The notes beneath the pieces were generated by a model. It did not search any database, had not been told where the DNA came from, and saw nothing but the letters and a program-made list of their open reading frames with translations. From DATGSF01 sp035302865 (GTDB lineage: Bacteria > Bacteroidota > Bacteroidia > Chitinophagales > Chitinophagaceae), in the NCBI GenBank assembly GCA_035302865.1, contig DATGSF010000252.1, forward strand, positions 1 to 5,350: a stretch of 5,350 nucleotides of DNA, read 5' to 3'. The position numbers were made by a program, and so were the translations under genes. Below, piece by piece: positions 1-5,350 of the stretch (within the stretch, counting starts at the first letter, position 1; each line of letters opens with the position of its first letter).

Positions 1-1
1 T

Positions 2-511
2 AATTACTCTTTTATGTATGTTCAAGGGTTTAGAAAAATGGATTACCGCATTGAAAGGGCAGTAATAACGAAAATGCGAAATCCTGATGTGAAAAATATT
101 ATAATTGCTTCTGATTTAGATCCTCAAGTTATTACTCAAGCTAAACAAAATGCCAGCAATGCACATCTCGATCATTTAATCGATTTTCGAGTGGAAGATT
201 TTAGAAATACTAAAATCCCTAAAGCAAAAAAGGGAGAATCTGGAATTGTTTTTTTTAATCCTGAATATGGAGAAAGGCTAGGAGAAGAGCGTAGCTTGCA
301 AGCCATCTATAAAGCTATGGGTGACTATATGAAAAATATTGCAAAAGGGTACACAGGCTATGTTTTTACTGCTAATACCAATTTGGCTAAACATATTGGA
401 CTAAGAGCAGATAAGAAAATTCCTTTTTATAATGCAAAATTAGATGCTCGATTATTAGAATTTAAAATCTTTGAAGGAAAGTTAATTAAAAAAACCAAAA
501 ATAGGAGTTAA
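2..511 (+). CDS. THUMP-type class I SAM-dependent 23S rRNA methyltransferase, RlmL/YpsC-like (C-terminal part, 5' truncated)
   Basis: The reading frame is open to the left edge; an ATG at 14 is internal and not the start, because the preceding codons (Asn-Tyr-Ser-Phe) continue the family pattern. About 169 residues are visible, less than half of the usual 370-390. Missing are the THUMP domain and SAM motif I. Visible are the ribose-binding acidic loop ASDLD (about 108-122), the target-base motif region NPEYGERLG (from 257) and a C-terminal stretch with LRADKKIPFYNAKLDARLLEF, which lines up with the E. coli RlmL N-terminal methyltransferase around LRADK. The family methylates N2 of a guanine in 23S rRNA (G2445 in E. 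coli RlmL) in the cytoplasm; whether this protein has that target is inference. The active-site motif reads NPEY where RlmL and YpsC have NPPY. The lysine-rich tail ends at a TAA, and the gene converges on yjdM. Confidence 0.85.
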   Translation, partial: NYSFMYVQGFRKMDYRIERAVITKMRNPDVKNIIIASDLDPQVITQAKQNASNAHLDHLIDFRVEDFRNTKIPKAKKGESGIVFFNPEYGERLGEERSLQAIYKAMGDYMKNIAKGYTGYVFTANTNLAKHIGLRADKKIPFYNAKLDARLLEFKIFEGKLIKKTKNRS

Positions 512-628
512 ATAAATTAAATAGAATTTCTTTCTGCATTTAATTATTATTAAAAATTATGTTTAATTTCTTGTATTTTTATATGAAATCTAAATAATTA
601 AATATATTTTAATCTGTTTTTATAGATG

Positions 629-675
629 TAAACCATTTCTTTTATAAGATTTTTCTTTTATTTAGAAATGGTTTA
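629..675. repeat. Perfect 12-bp inverted repeat with 23-base spacer
   Basis: The left arm TAAACCATTTCT (629-640) and right arm AGAAATGGTTTA (664-675) are exact reverse complements. The spacer (641-663) can add a small inner stem, AAGA (646-649) with TCTT (654-657), giving a long interrupted hairpin. Neither strand has a proper T-tract right after the stem, so it is not a standard rho-independent terminator. It may still end or stabilise the 3' ends of both convergent transcripts, or be a protein-binding site or the remnant of a small element. The repeat is seen directly; any function is inference. Confidence 0.75.
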
Positions 676-780
676 ACGTTCTTTATAATGAATTGAAATT
701 ATGTATAATTAAATGATTTTAAATGTACCTTCAAAAGAGAACTTGCTCTTATTTTAATATTTTTTAATTTATGTAAAATG

Positions 781-796
781 TTAATTTCGAAATTAA
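781..796. repeat. 16-bp perfect palindrome next to the yjdM stop
   Basis: TTAATTTCGAAATTAA reads the same on both strands and lies 4 bases beyond the yjdM stop codon. In RNA it could form a 6-bp A/U stem with a UCGA loop, which is weak. On the minus strand it is followed by CATTTTACAT, so it could be a poor terminator for yjdM. In sequence this A/T-rich, chance is a real alternative. Confidence 0.45.
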
Positions 797-800
797 TAGC

Positions 801-1142
801 TTAACACTTTTTGACAAATTCAGACTTTAAAGCCATATATCCAAATCCATCTATTTTACAATCAATATTATGATCTCGATCCACTAAGCGAATGCTTTTA
901 ACCTTTGTGCCAGCTTTTATTGTTCTTGAGGTGCCTTTTACTGGTAAATTTTTAATAGTTATTACATTATCGCCATCAATCAAAGTTGTACCATAAGCAT
1001 CAAATACCTTAAAAGTATCTTCTTCTTCCTTCTCTATTTGATTTGGATTCCATTCATAGGCACATTCTGGACAAATATATAAAGGATCATCTAAGTAGGT
1101 ATAGGAAGAGTTACATTTTGGACAATTGGGTAATTCAGACAT
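801..1142 (-). CDS. yjdM: YjdM/PhnA family zinc-ribbon protein
   Basis: The protein has 113 residues, close to the roughly 111 of E. coli YjdM, and matches it along its length. The N-terminal zinc ribbon has Cys7-x2-Cys10 and Cys24-x2-Cys27 in the context YICPECAYEW. The C-terminal PhnA domain has the hallmark stretches GTKVKSIRLV, DHNIDCKIDGFG and LKSEFVKK. The older name phnA and the label 'alkylphosphonate utilisation protein' are misleading: the E. coli gene is outside the phn operon, and the family's biochemical role is not settled. I chose the ATG at 1142 (MSELPNC) because it matches the family start. The in-frame TTG at 1160 would overlap the promoter -7 box, and its extra six residues (MQKNKT) are not family-like. 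The protein ends in Cys113. The gene follows DUF2851 on the same strand, but a -7 box in the gap suggests its own transcript. Confidence 0.93.
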   Translation of the reverse strand: MSELPNCPKCNSSYTYLDDPLYICPECAYEWNPNQIEKEEEDTFKVFDAYGTTLIDGDNVITIKNLPVKGTSRTIKAGTKVKSIRLVDRDHNIDCKIDGFGYMALKSEFVKKC

Positions 1143-1157
1143 AGTTTTATTTTTTTG

Positions 1158-1165
1158 CAAATATA
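1158..1165 (-). promoter_or_regulatory. Bacteroidota -7 promoter box for yjdM
   Basis: On the minus strand this reads TATATTTG, an exact match to the TAnnTTTG -7 element used by the Bacteroidota primary sigma factor. It lies 15 bases before the ATG at 1142, so the leader would be only about 10 bases long. I find no good TTTG -33 element at the usual 17-23 base spacing; the nearest TTTG is 30 bases upstream. Confidence 0.5.
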
Positions 1166-1209
1166 CCGACTTATCTTTTATATTATTTCTTTACACAAAA
1201 GTTTTAAGA

Positions 1210-2475
1210 TTAAAGCTTTAAAATTTGTAAACCAATACTACAGGAAGTACATTTTTTATTTTTACAGAATTCATTATAGCATTCAATTAAAGCTTGCGAA
1301 TCAAAAGCATTTTGCACTTCTTGTCCTATTTCTTCCCATTTTTTTATAATATGATTGTCTTCTTTGGGTAAAGATTCTAAAATATGTATATTACTTTCAG
1401 GGTAATTACTTGAATTATAGTTCTTTTTGTATAAATATAAAGCTGGTGCAAAAGTATTTATAATTAAACTTTGTAAGGCGGATTTTCCTAATAACTTCTT
1501 TTTTCTTTTTATAGTAACTTTATGAAAATGATAATGATTTTCCCAATATGTGCTGGTTCCAATTGGTAAAAGTTTTTGAAATTCTTTCCAACTCTTCATG
1601 TGCATTATTTCGGGTAATCTATCTAAGTAATAATGTAAAAATGATGCCAATTGTGCTATTCGAACAGTGGGAAAATTAGAAGGTCTTAAACGCATGAATT
1701 TCCACTCTCTATAATCCATAGCTTTTAATCCATATTTTCTCCTTAAGAAATGGTATTCTTTTACTAAACTTTGAATATAATCATCATTATAATCTTCAGG
1801 TAATAATCCACTTTGACCAAAAAGTAATGCTTCCATCTGATTTAAATTACTTTGATGTTTCTGTAATATTTCTAAAGGAAGAGATTGTGCTAATTGCAAA
1901 AAGGGAGAATAATTATATTTAAAACCAAAATTACCAGCCAATTGATGATAAATAATTTCCATCCAATTCTTTGTTTCTCCTTTTTCTAAGGCAATCCATT
2001 CTTGTGTTTTTCTTTCCCATCTATTAGCTAGACAACTCGTCCACCAAGCGTTTTTATGCAAACTTGATACTTTAGAAAATTGTGGAGTGCATGGAATAGG
2101 GTGTTTCGATTGCATTAAAGTGTAATATTTATCTAAAACACTTTGAGATATATAATCTTTTAATTCTAGGGTTGGAATGTTTAAATGTTTTAAATTCTTA
2201 TCGTTTCTATATACTATATGTAAGATAACATTTTTATAATTTTCATCGCTATCATGTTGATGCTTAATCCAATCAGAACTATTTACATGAATTTCGATAT
2301 GTCCAATCCATAATGTTCCGTCTATATTAATTTTAGCATTTAAAAAATCAGGACCTTCATGACTGTTATGCATACCAGTATCCAGAATTTCCACTTTCTC
2401 ATTTTCAGTGGTGCTTAGATTGTGAACAGATAAGAAATGGTTTTTCCAAACAAAATGTAATAAGTCCTCTTTCAT
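1210..2475 (-). CDS. DUF2851 family protein of unknown function
   Basis: The protein has 421 residues and matches the Bacteroidota family DUF2851 throughout. The N-terminal block starts MKEDLLHFVWK and carries GPDF (41-44), the strand-like GHIEIHV (58-64), SSDW (66-69), HQH (72-74) and NVILHIVY (82-89). A helical middle contains NFGFKYN (182-188) and QMEALLFGQSGLL (213-225). Near the end are INTFAPALYLY (about 339-349) and a cluster Cys399, Cys404, Cys409, Cys412 followed by SIG. No signal peptide or membrane segment is apparent, so it is probably cytoplasmic. The family has no established function. Asp43 with Glu61/His63, plus terminal cysteines, faintly recalls nucleases of the PD-(D/E)XK fold with an iron-sulfur cluster, but this is speculation. 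I chose the ATG at 2475 because MKED is the usual family start; the in-frame TTG at 2484 is less likely. It lies 64 bases after the glycosyltransferase stop. Confidence 0.9.
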   Translation of the reverse strand: MKEDLLHFVWKNHFLSVHNLSTTENEKVEILDTGMHNSHEGPDFLNAKINIDGTLWIGHIEIHVNSSDWIKHQHDSDENYKNVILHIVYRNDKNLKHLNIPTLELKDYISQSVLDKYYTLMQSKHPIPCTPQFSKVSSLHKNAWWTSCLANRWERKTQEWIALEKGETKNWMEIIYHQLAGNFGFKYNYSPFLQLAQSLPLEILQKHQSNLNQMEALLFGQSGLLPEDYNDDYIQSLVKEYHFLRRKYGLKAMDYREWKFMRLRPSNFPTVRIAQLASFLHYYLDRLPEIMHMKSWKEFQKLLPIGTSTYWENHYHFHKVTIKRKKKLLGKSALQSLIINTFAPALYLYKKNYNSSNYPESNIHILESLPKEDNHIIKKWEEIGQEVQNAFDSQALIECYNEFCKNKKCTSCSIGLQILKL

Positions 2476-2496
2476 ATTGAGCAATTAACTTATTGC

Positions 2497-2529
2497 TAAA
2501 TATACAAATATTTATTTGGAATATACAAG
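2497..2529 (-). promoter_or_regulatory. Possible promoter for the DUF2851 gene
   Basis: On the minus strand CTTG (2529-2526) is followed after 21 bases by TATATTTA (2504-2497), one base off TAnnTTTG. This resembles the Bacteroidota -33/-7 pair and sits in the 64-base gap upstream of the ATG at 2475. Two small inverted repeats lie in the same gap: CAAATA-TT-TATTTG (2505-2518), between the two elements, and GCAAT-6-ATTGC (2481-2496), in the would-be leader. The base composition makes partial matches common, so the gene could equally be read through from the upstream glycosyltransferase. Confidence 0.35.
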
Positions 2530-2539
2530 TTTTTATTAT

Positions 2540-3310
2540 TTACTTTTTTGCTTCTTTTTGTAATTTTTGTAAATATTCATATTTATAAAAAGTGTAAAAG
2601 GCATTCCCTCTAGCAATTTGGTAACCTTTATATCCATCTAAAAAGCCTAATTGAATTATGAATTCCCAAAAAAATCGATATAAAGGATTTAATCTTTTTT
2701 TCCATTCTGATCCTTTTTTTCCTTCCAAGAAATACTTTTGAGCAGCTAATTTTGCATAATTTCTATTTTTTACTAAAAATTGCTTATAATTTTCTGAAGT
2801 ATAATGTAGGATTCTACCACTTAAAGGAATAATTCTCGTATCCGGTTTTCGAATAATTTCCTCATGCACTTCGCTTAAATTCCATTGGGTATATGTTTTA
2901 TTATAAAGTCTTAAAAAACGCTTTCTATGAGTACTCCAGCTACCATGTTTTATTGCTTTTTCACCTAAGAAATGAATCATTTTTACCGCATATACTTTAT
3001 TGATATAATTAAATGAAATTTGACGTAATTCTTTTTGTAAATCATAGTTTGCAACTTCGTCATAATCTACGGACAGAATCCAATCGTTTTTTGCATGGGA
3101 AGCTAAAGTATTTCGTGTTGCACCATAACCTTCCCAATCTAAGCTAATGCATCTAAGATTAGGAATATCTTTTAATTCTGGATGTTTACTTTCTTTAAAA
3201 CGTCCATTCAGTCCTAGTAAAATCTCATCGCAACAATCGCTATAAGATTTTAAAGTTTCCATTAATCTAGGATGCCATTGGTTTATTAATATGCATACAC
3301 TTATTCCCAT
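2540..3310 (-). CDS. Family 2 glycosyltransferase, WaaE/KdtX-like
   Basis: The 256-residue protein is a GT-A fold family 2 glycosyltransferase, likely acting at the cytoplasmic face of the inner membrane to add a sugar to a lipopolysaccharide core or another surface glycan. After an N-terminal beta strand (GISVCILINQW) come LDWEGYGATRN (57-67) and DWILSVDYDE (76-85), where Asp82/Asp84 form the DxD metal- and nucleotide-sugar-binding site. The VHEE stretch (148-151) is the expected position of the catalytic-base region. The tail FFWEFIIQLGFLDGYKGYQ (about 213-231) is the aromatic, amphipathic C-terminus typical of WaaE-like enzymes. WaaE of enterobacteria adds glucose to heptose I; donor and acceptor here cannot be read from sequence. 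The length is normal for the family. The ATG follows the stop of the menI-like gene by 5 bases, so the two are an operon. No strong terminator follows it. Confidence 0.88.
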   Translation of the reverse strand: MGISVCILINQWHPRLMETLKSYSDCCDEILLGLNGRFKESKHPELKDIPNLRCISLDWEGYGATRNTLASHAKNDWILSVDYDEVANYDLQKELRQISFNYINKVYAVKMIHFLGEKAIKHGSWSTHRKRFLRLYNKTYTQWNLSEVHEEIIRKPDTRIIPLSGRILHYTSENYKQFLVKNRNYAKLAAQKYFLEGKKGSEWKKRLNPLYRFFWEFIIQLGFLDGYKGYQIARGNAFYTFYKYEYLQKLQKEAKK

Positions 3311-3315
3311 AAAAA

Positions 3316-3750
3316 TTATTTTTTCAATACTTTATTAATAACAGCTACTGTTAATCGGCTTACACAGATTAGTTTATTATTTTCATCATGTATTTTGATA
3401 TCCCATACATGTGTACTTCCTCCTAAATGAATACTTTCTGCTGTTGCTATTACAATTCCTGATTTAGCTGCTCTTATATGGTTACAATTTATTTCTATTC
3501 CCACACAAGATTGCTTTTCTGGATTAATACAAAGTGCACTTGCTACGCTACCCACTGTTTCTGCTAAAGCAGCAGATGCACCGCCATGAAGTAATCCATA
3601 AGGTTGATGTGTTCTAGAATCAACCGGCATACTCATTTTTAAATAATTATCTCCAATTTCTGTAAATTTCATATCCAAATGTCCTGCTAAGGTATTAGGT
3701 ATGTAATTGTTTATTTCATTTAATTCTGGAGTTTTGTACCAAATACTCAT
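3316..3750 (-). CDS. menI: Hotdog-fold acyl-CoA thioesterase, MenI-like (1,4-dihydroxy-2-naphthoyl-CoA hydrolase)
   Basis: The 144-residue protein is a single hotdog domain of the YdiI/YbdB type. It aligns with E. coli MenI (YdiI) almost without gaps: GHLDMKFTEIGD, MPVDSRTHQPYGLLHGGAS, LAETVGSVAS, VGIEINCNHIRAA and a final SRLTVAVI. The catalytic residues are in place: Gln49, His55, Gly56 and the general base or nucleophile Glu64, each shifted by one from E. coli Gln48, His54, Gly55, Glu63. MenI releases CoA from 1,4-dihydroxy-2-naphthoyl-CoA in menaquinone synthesis, the main quinone pathway of Bacteroidota. The relatives EntH (enterobactin proofreading) and PaaI (phenylacetate pathway, Asp base) are alternatives; the upstream paaZ makes PaaI tempting, but Glu64 and the overall match favour MenI. 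No other men gene is in view. It is first in an operon with the glycosyltransferase, with its own promoter behind the paaZ terminator. Confidence 0.85.
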   Translation of the reverse strand: MSIWYKTPELNEINNYIPNTLAGHLDMKFTEIGDNYLKMSMPVDSRTHQPYGLLHGGASAALAETVGSVASALCINPEKQSCVGIEINCNHIRAAKSGIVIATAESIHLGGSTHVWDIKIHDENNKLICVSRLTVAVINKVLKK

Positions 3751-3772
3751 ATTTATTAAAATATATTACTTA

Positions 3773-3803
3773 TAAAAATACTATTTATTTTGAATTTTTC
3801 AAA
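3773..3803 (-). promoter_or_regulatory. Promoter of the menI-glycosyltransferase operon
   Basis: On the minus strand TTTG (3803-3800) is followed after exactly 19 bases by TATTTTTA (3780-3773). This matches the Bacteroidota -33 TTTG and -7 TAnnTTTG pair except for the last base. It lies 22 bases before the ATG at 3750 and downstream of the paaZ terminator, where a promoter is needed. A second, -7-like TATATTTT lies closer to the start but lacks a -33 partner. Confidence 0.5.
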
Positions 3804-3806
3804 ATA
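3786..3806. promoter_or_regulatory. Operator-like 9-3-9 inverted repeat over the -33 element
   Basis: TATTTTGAA (3786-3794) and TTCAAAATA (3798-3806) are exact reverse complements separated by three T bases. The right arm contains the proposed -33 TTTG of the menI promoter. The geometry fits a binding site for a dimeric repressor, which would block RNA polymerase. The repeat is seen; the regulator and the function are inference, and the A/T content raises the chance of coincidence. Confidence 0.45.
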
Positions 3807-3830
3807 GCTTGTTCTATTTTTTTCTTGTAT

Positions 3831-3866
3831 GAAAAAAGAAGAGCGTTAAAGTACACTCTTCTTTTA
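3831..3866 (-). terminator. Rho-independent terminator of paaZ
   Basis: Perfect 10-bp arms AAAAGAAGAG (3834-3843) and CTCTTCTTTT (3856-3865) enclose a 12-base loop that can add a 2-bp GT/AC stem after one mismatch. On the minus strand the stem is followed by a run of six T. It begins 22 bases after the paaZ stop. The plus-strand side is also T-rich, but no plus-strand gene ends here. Confidence 0.8.
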
Positions 3867-3887
3867 ACATTTTTAAATTAGAAAAGT

Positions 3888-5350
3888 TTATTCTTGATTT
3901 CGCATTTTAACCATAGTTAAAATAGTAGCTAATGCAACAGTTTCACCCGTTTCATCATAGACATCTACTAACCATTTTACTATTCCTTTTGCAATATCTT
4001 CCTCATCTCTTTTTTCTTGTGCTGTTTTTTCTTTACAAGTGAATTTAACACCAATTGTAGCACCTGGATAGATGGGTTTTAAGAATCTACATTCATCAAT
4101 ACCATAATTCAATAAAACAGGTCCTTTTTTACTATCTACGAATAAGCCTGCAGCTTTAGAAAGAATAAAATATCCATGAGCTACTCGTTGTTCAAAAATT
4201 GTTCCCTCTAAAGAAGTTGCGTCAACATGCGCATAGAAATTATCGCCACTTACATTTGCAAAATTAACAATATCAGTTTCAGTAACTGTATGTTTAGCAG
4301 TAATTAAAGTTTCACCAATCTCTAAATCTTCAAAATATTTTCTAAAAGGATGAATTTCTGTTTCTTTCTGTGCCCCTCCATATTGATATTGTTGTGTTAT
4401 ATCTGAAATACGAGTAGGGGAGCCTTGAATAGCAGTTCTTTGTAAATAATGTTTTACTCCTCGCACGCCACCCATTTCTTCACCTCCTCCAGCTCTACCA
4501 GGTCCGCCATGTATTAATAAAGGCATAGGGGAACCGTGACCAGTACTTTCTTTTGCAGAATCCCTATCTAAAACAAGTATTCTTCCGTGAGAAGTTGCTG
4601 CGTTCAAGGTATAGTCTATAGCTATTTGCGGGTCATATGTTACAATAGAACTTACTAATGAACCTTTTCCTAAAGCAGCAAGCTCTACTGCTTCTTCTGT
4701 TGTGTTATAAGGGATTAATGTACTCACAGGTCCAAAAGCCTCCACGTCATGAACTTTTGTTTTTTCAAATGGTTTTTCATTAAAGAAAACAATAGGAGGT
4801 AAGAATGCACCTTTTTCTTTATCAGCACCAGTAACTTCAAAATTATCTAAATCTCCGATTATTATTTCTTGTTCAAGTGCTAATTCATGTATTTTTTCTT
4901 TTACATCTTCTTTTTGACTTAATCCAGCTAAAGCTCCCATGCGCACTCCTTCTATTGCTGGATCCCCAATCGTTGTTTTTGCCAAACGTTTTCCTAAAGC
5001 AATTTGTACGTCTTCTATGCGATTTTCAGGAACAATAATTTTTCGAATTGCTGTACATTTTTGACCTGCTTTAACGGTTATTTCTCTTGCAACTTCTTTA
5101 ATGAAAATATCAAACTCTGGCATGTCAGGAGTAACATCTTTTCCTAAAATACAACTATTTAAAGAATCGGCTTCCAAATTGAAAGGCACCGCTTCCTCAA
5201 TAAGCTTAGGATGGGCTTTTAACATTCTTCCTGTAGATGCTGAACCAGTAAATGTAACAATATCGCCGTTTTTAACGTGATCAATAATACCGCGAGCTGA
5301 TCCTACAATTAACTGCAAAGAACCTTCTGGTAAAATCTTAGATTCTATAA
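3888..5350 (-). CDS. paaZ: Bifunctional ring-opening enzyme PaaZ: oxepin-CoA hydrolase / 3-oxo-5,6-dehydrosuberyl-CoA semialdehyde dehydrogenase (5' truncated)
   Basis: The frame is open to the right edge; a TTG at 5318 is internal, because the codons before it (ESKILPEGS) continue the family sequence. About 487 of roughly 680 residues are visible, so about 195 N-terminal residues are missing. First comes the aldehyde dehydrogenase domain (about 4400-5350): the Rossmann motif FTGSASTG, the general-base Glu in NLEADSLN (codon 5172-5174) and the nucleophile Cys in GQKCTA (codon 5055-5057), equivalent to E. coli Glu256 and Cys295. Then comes the MaoC-type hydratase domain (about 3891-4337), with GDNFYAH giving the catalytic Asp (4242-4244) and His (4227-4229). 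PaaZ hydrolyses oxepin-CoA, opens the ring and oxidises the resulting aldehyde with NADP+, in the cytoplasm during aerobic phenylacetate breakdown. Both active sites look intact. It is the last gene of its transcript; other paa genes, if present, lie beyond the right edge. Confidence 0.95.
   Translation of the reverse strand, partial: IESKILPEGSLQLIVGSARGIIDHVKNGDIVTFTGSASTGRMLKAHPKLIEEAVPFNLEADSLNSCILGKDVTPDMPEFDIFIKEVAREITVKAGQKCTAIRKIIVPENRIEDVQIALGKRLAKTTIGDPAIEGVRMGALAGLSQKEDVKEKIHELALEQEIIIGDLDNFEVTGADKEKGAFLPPIVFFNEKPFEKTKVHDVEAFGPVSTLIPYNTTEEAVELAALGKGSLVSSIVTYDPQIAIDYTLNAATSHGRILVLDRDSAKESTGHGSPMPLLIHGGPGRAGGGEEMGGVRGVKHYLQRTAIQGSPTRISDITQQYQYGGAQKETEIHPFRKYFEDLEIGETLITAKHTVTETDIVNFANVSGDNFYAHVDATSLEGTIFEQRVAHGYFILSKAAGLFVDSKKGPVLLNYGIDECRFLKPIYPGATIGVKFTCKEKTAQEKRDEEDIAKGIVKWLVDVYDETGETVALATILTMVKMRNQE

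Larger units (their letters stand above)
512..800. other. Gene-free convergent intergenic region
   Basis: This 289-base, very AT-rich stretch lies between the stop codons of the rRNA methyltransferase (+) and yjdM (-). The longest open frames begin at isolated ATGs such as 559 (12 codons) and show no protein-like character. It holds a perfect 12-bp inverted repeat (629-675), a 5-bp GC-containing stem (735-739 with 746-750) followed by a T-rich run that could weakly terminate plus-strand transcription, and a 16-bp palindrome (781-796). An all-A/T 8-bp inverted repeat (515-522 with 538-545) directly follows the methyltransferase stop. None is a textbook terminator. No promoter is expected here, since both genes end into the region. 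Confidence 0.7.

Noticed and set aside
515..545. 8-bp inverted repeat after the methyltransferase stop as terminator
   Set aside because: The stem is entirely A/T, the loop is 15 bases and no T-tract follows.
559..597. 12-codon frame starting at an ATG in the intergenic region
   Set aside because: It is too short, has no ribosome-binding or promoter context, and such frames are expected by chance in A/T-rich DNA.
629..675. Invertible promoter or phase-variation switch between the 12-bp arms
   Set aside because: The 23-base spacer is too short for known Bacteroidota invertible promoters, contains no promoter elements, and both flanking genes end here instead of starting.
735..750. 5-bp hairpin followed by a T-rich stretch as terminator of the methyltransferase gene
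   Set aside because: The stem is short and weak, lies over 220 bases beyond the stop codon, and the following T-run is interrupted by A.
801..1142. Phosphonoacetate hydrolase or phosphonate-use role for the phnA-named gene
   Set aside because: The zinc ribbon plus short C-terminal domain is YjdM; phosphonoacetate hydrolase PhnA is an unrelated, much larger enzyme, and no phn genes are nearby.
1155..1349. Open frame of 64 codons on the plus strand
   Set aside because: It is mostly antisense to the 3' end of the DUF2851 gene, has a biased Phe/Leu/Ile/Lys composition and matches no family I know.

Overview
The window is AT-rich and looks like chromosomal DNA from a member of the Bacteroidota, probably close to the Flavobacteriales. 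Three things support this. One gene belongs to DUF2851, a family I know essentially only from Bacteroidota. Upstream regions carry the Bacteroidota-type promoter (TTTG about 19-21 bases before TAnnTTTG). The start codons sit behind A/T-rich leaders without a clear Shine-Dalgarno sequence. Assignment below phylum level is inference.

Layout. Positions 2-511 (+) hold the C-terminal part of an RlmL/YpsC-type THUMP 23S rRNA methyltransferase, cut by the left edge. Positions 512-800 are a convergent intergenic region without a gene, holding a perfect 12-bp inverted repeat and a 16-bp palindrome. Everything to the right is on the minus strand. In transcription order from the right edge: the C-terminal two thirds of paaZ (phenylacetate ring opening), a rho-independent terminator, a promoter with a symmetric operator-like site, a menI-like hotdog thioesterase, a WaaE-like family 2 glycosyltransferase 5 bases behind it, a DUF2851 protein with its own possible promoter, and a yjdM (formerly phnA) zinc-ribbon gene with its own -7 box.

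How the genes work together. The menI-like gene and the glycosyltransferase are almost certainly co-transcribed. The terminator separates them from paaZ, so the thioesterase should not be assumed to serve phenylacetate breakdown; its catalytic residues fit the MenI/EntH type (Glu) and not PaaI (Asp). The remaining genes do not form a recognisable single pathway: rRNA modification, menaquinone synthesis, cell-surface glycan assembly, phenylacetate catabolism and two poorly understood proteins.

I see no clear new multi-gene system, mobile element, CRISPR array, tRNA or rRNA. The most interesting items are the DUF2851 protein (conserved acidic/His block plus a C-terminal four-cysteine cluster), the 12-bp inverted repeat between the convergent genes, and the operator-like palindrome on the menI promoter.
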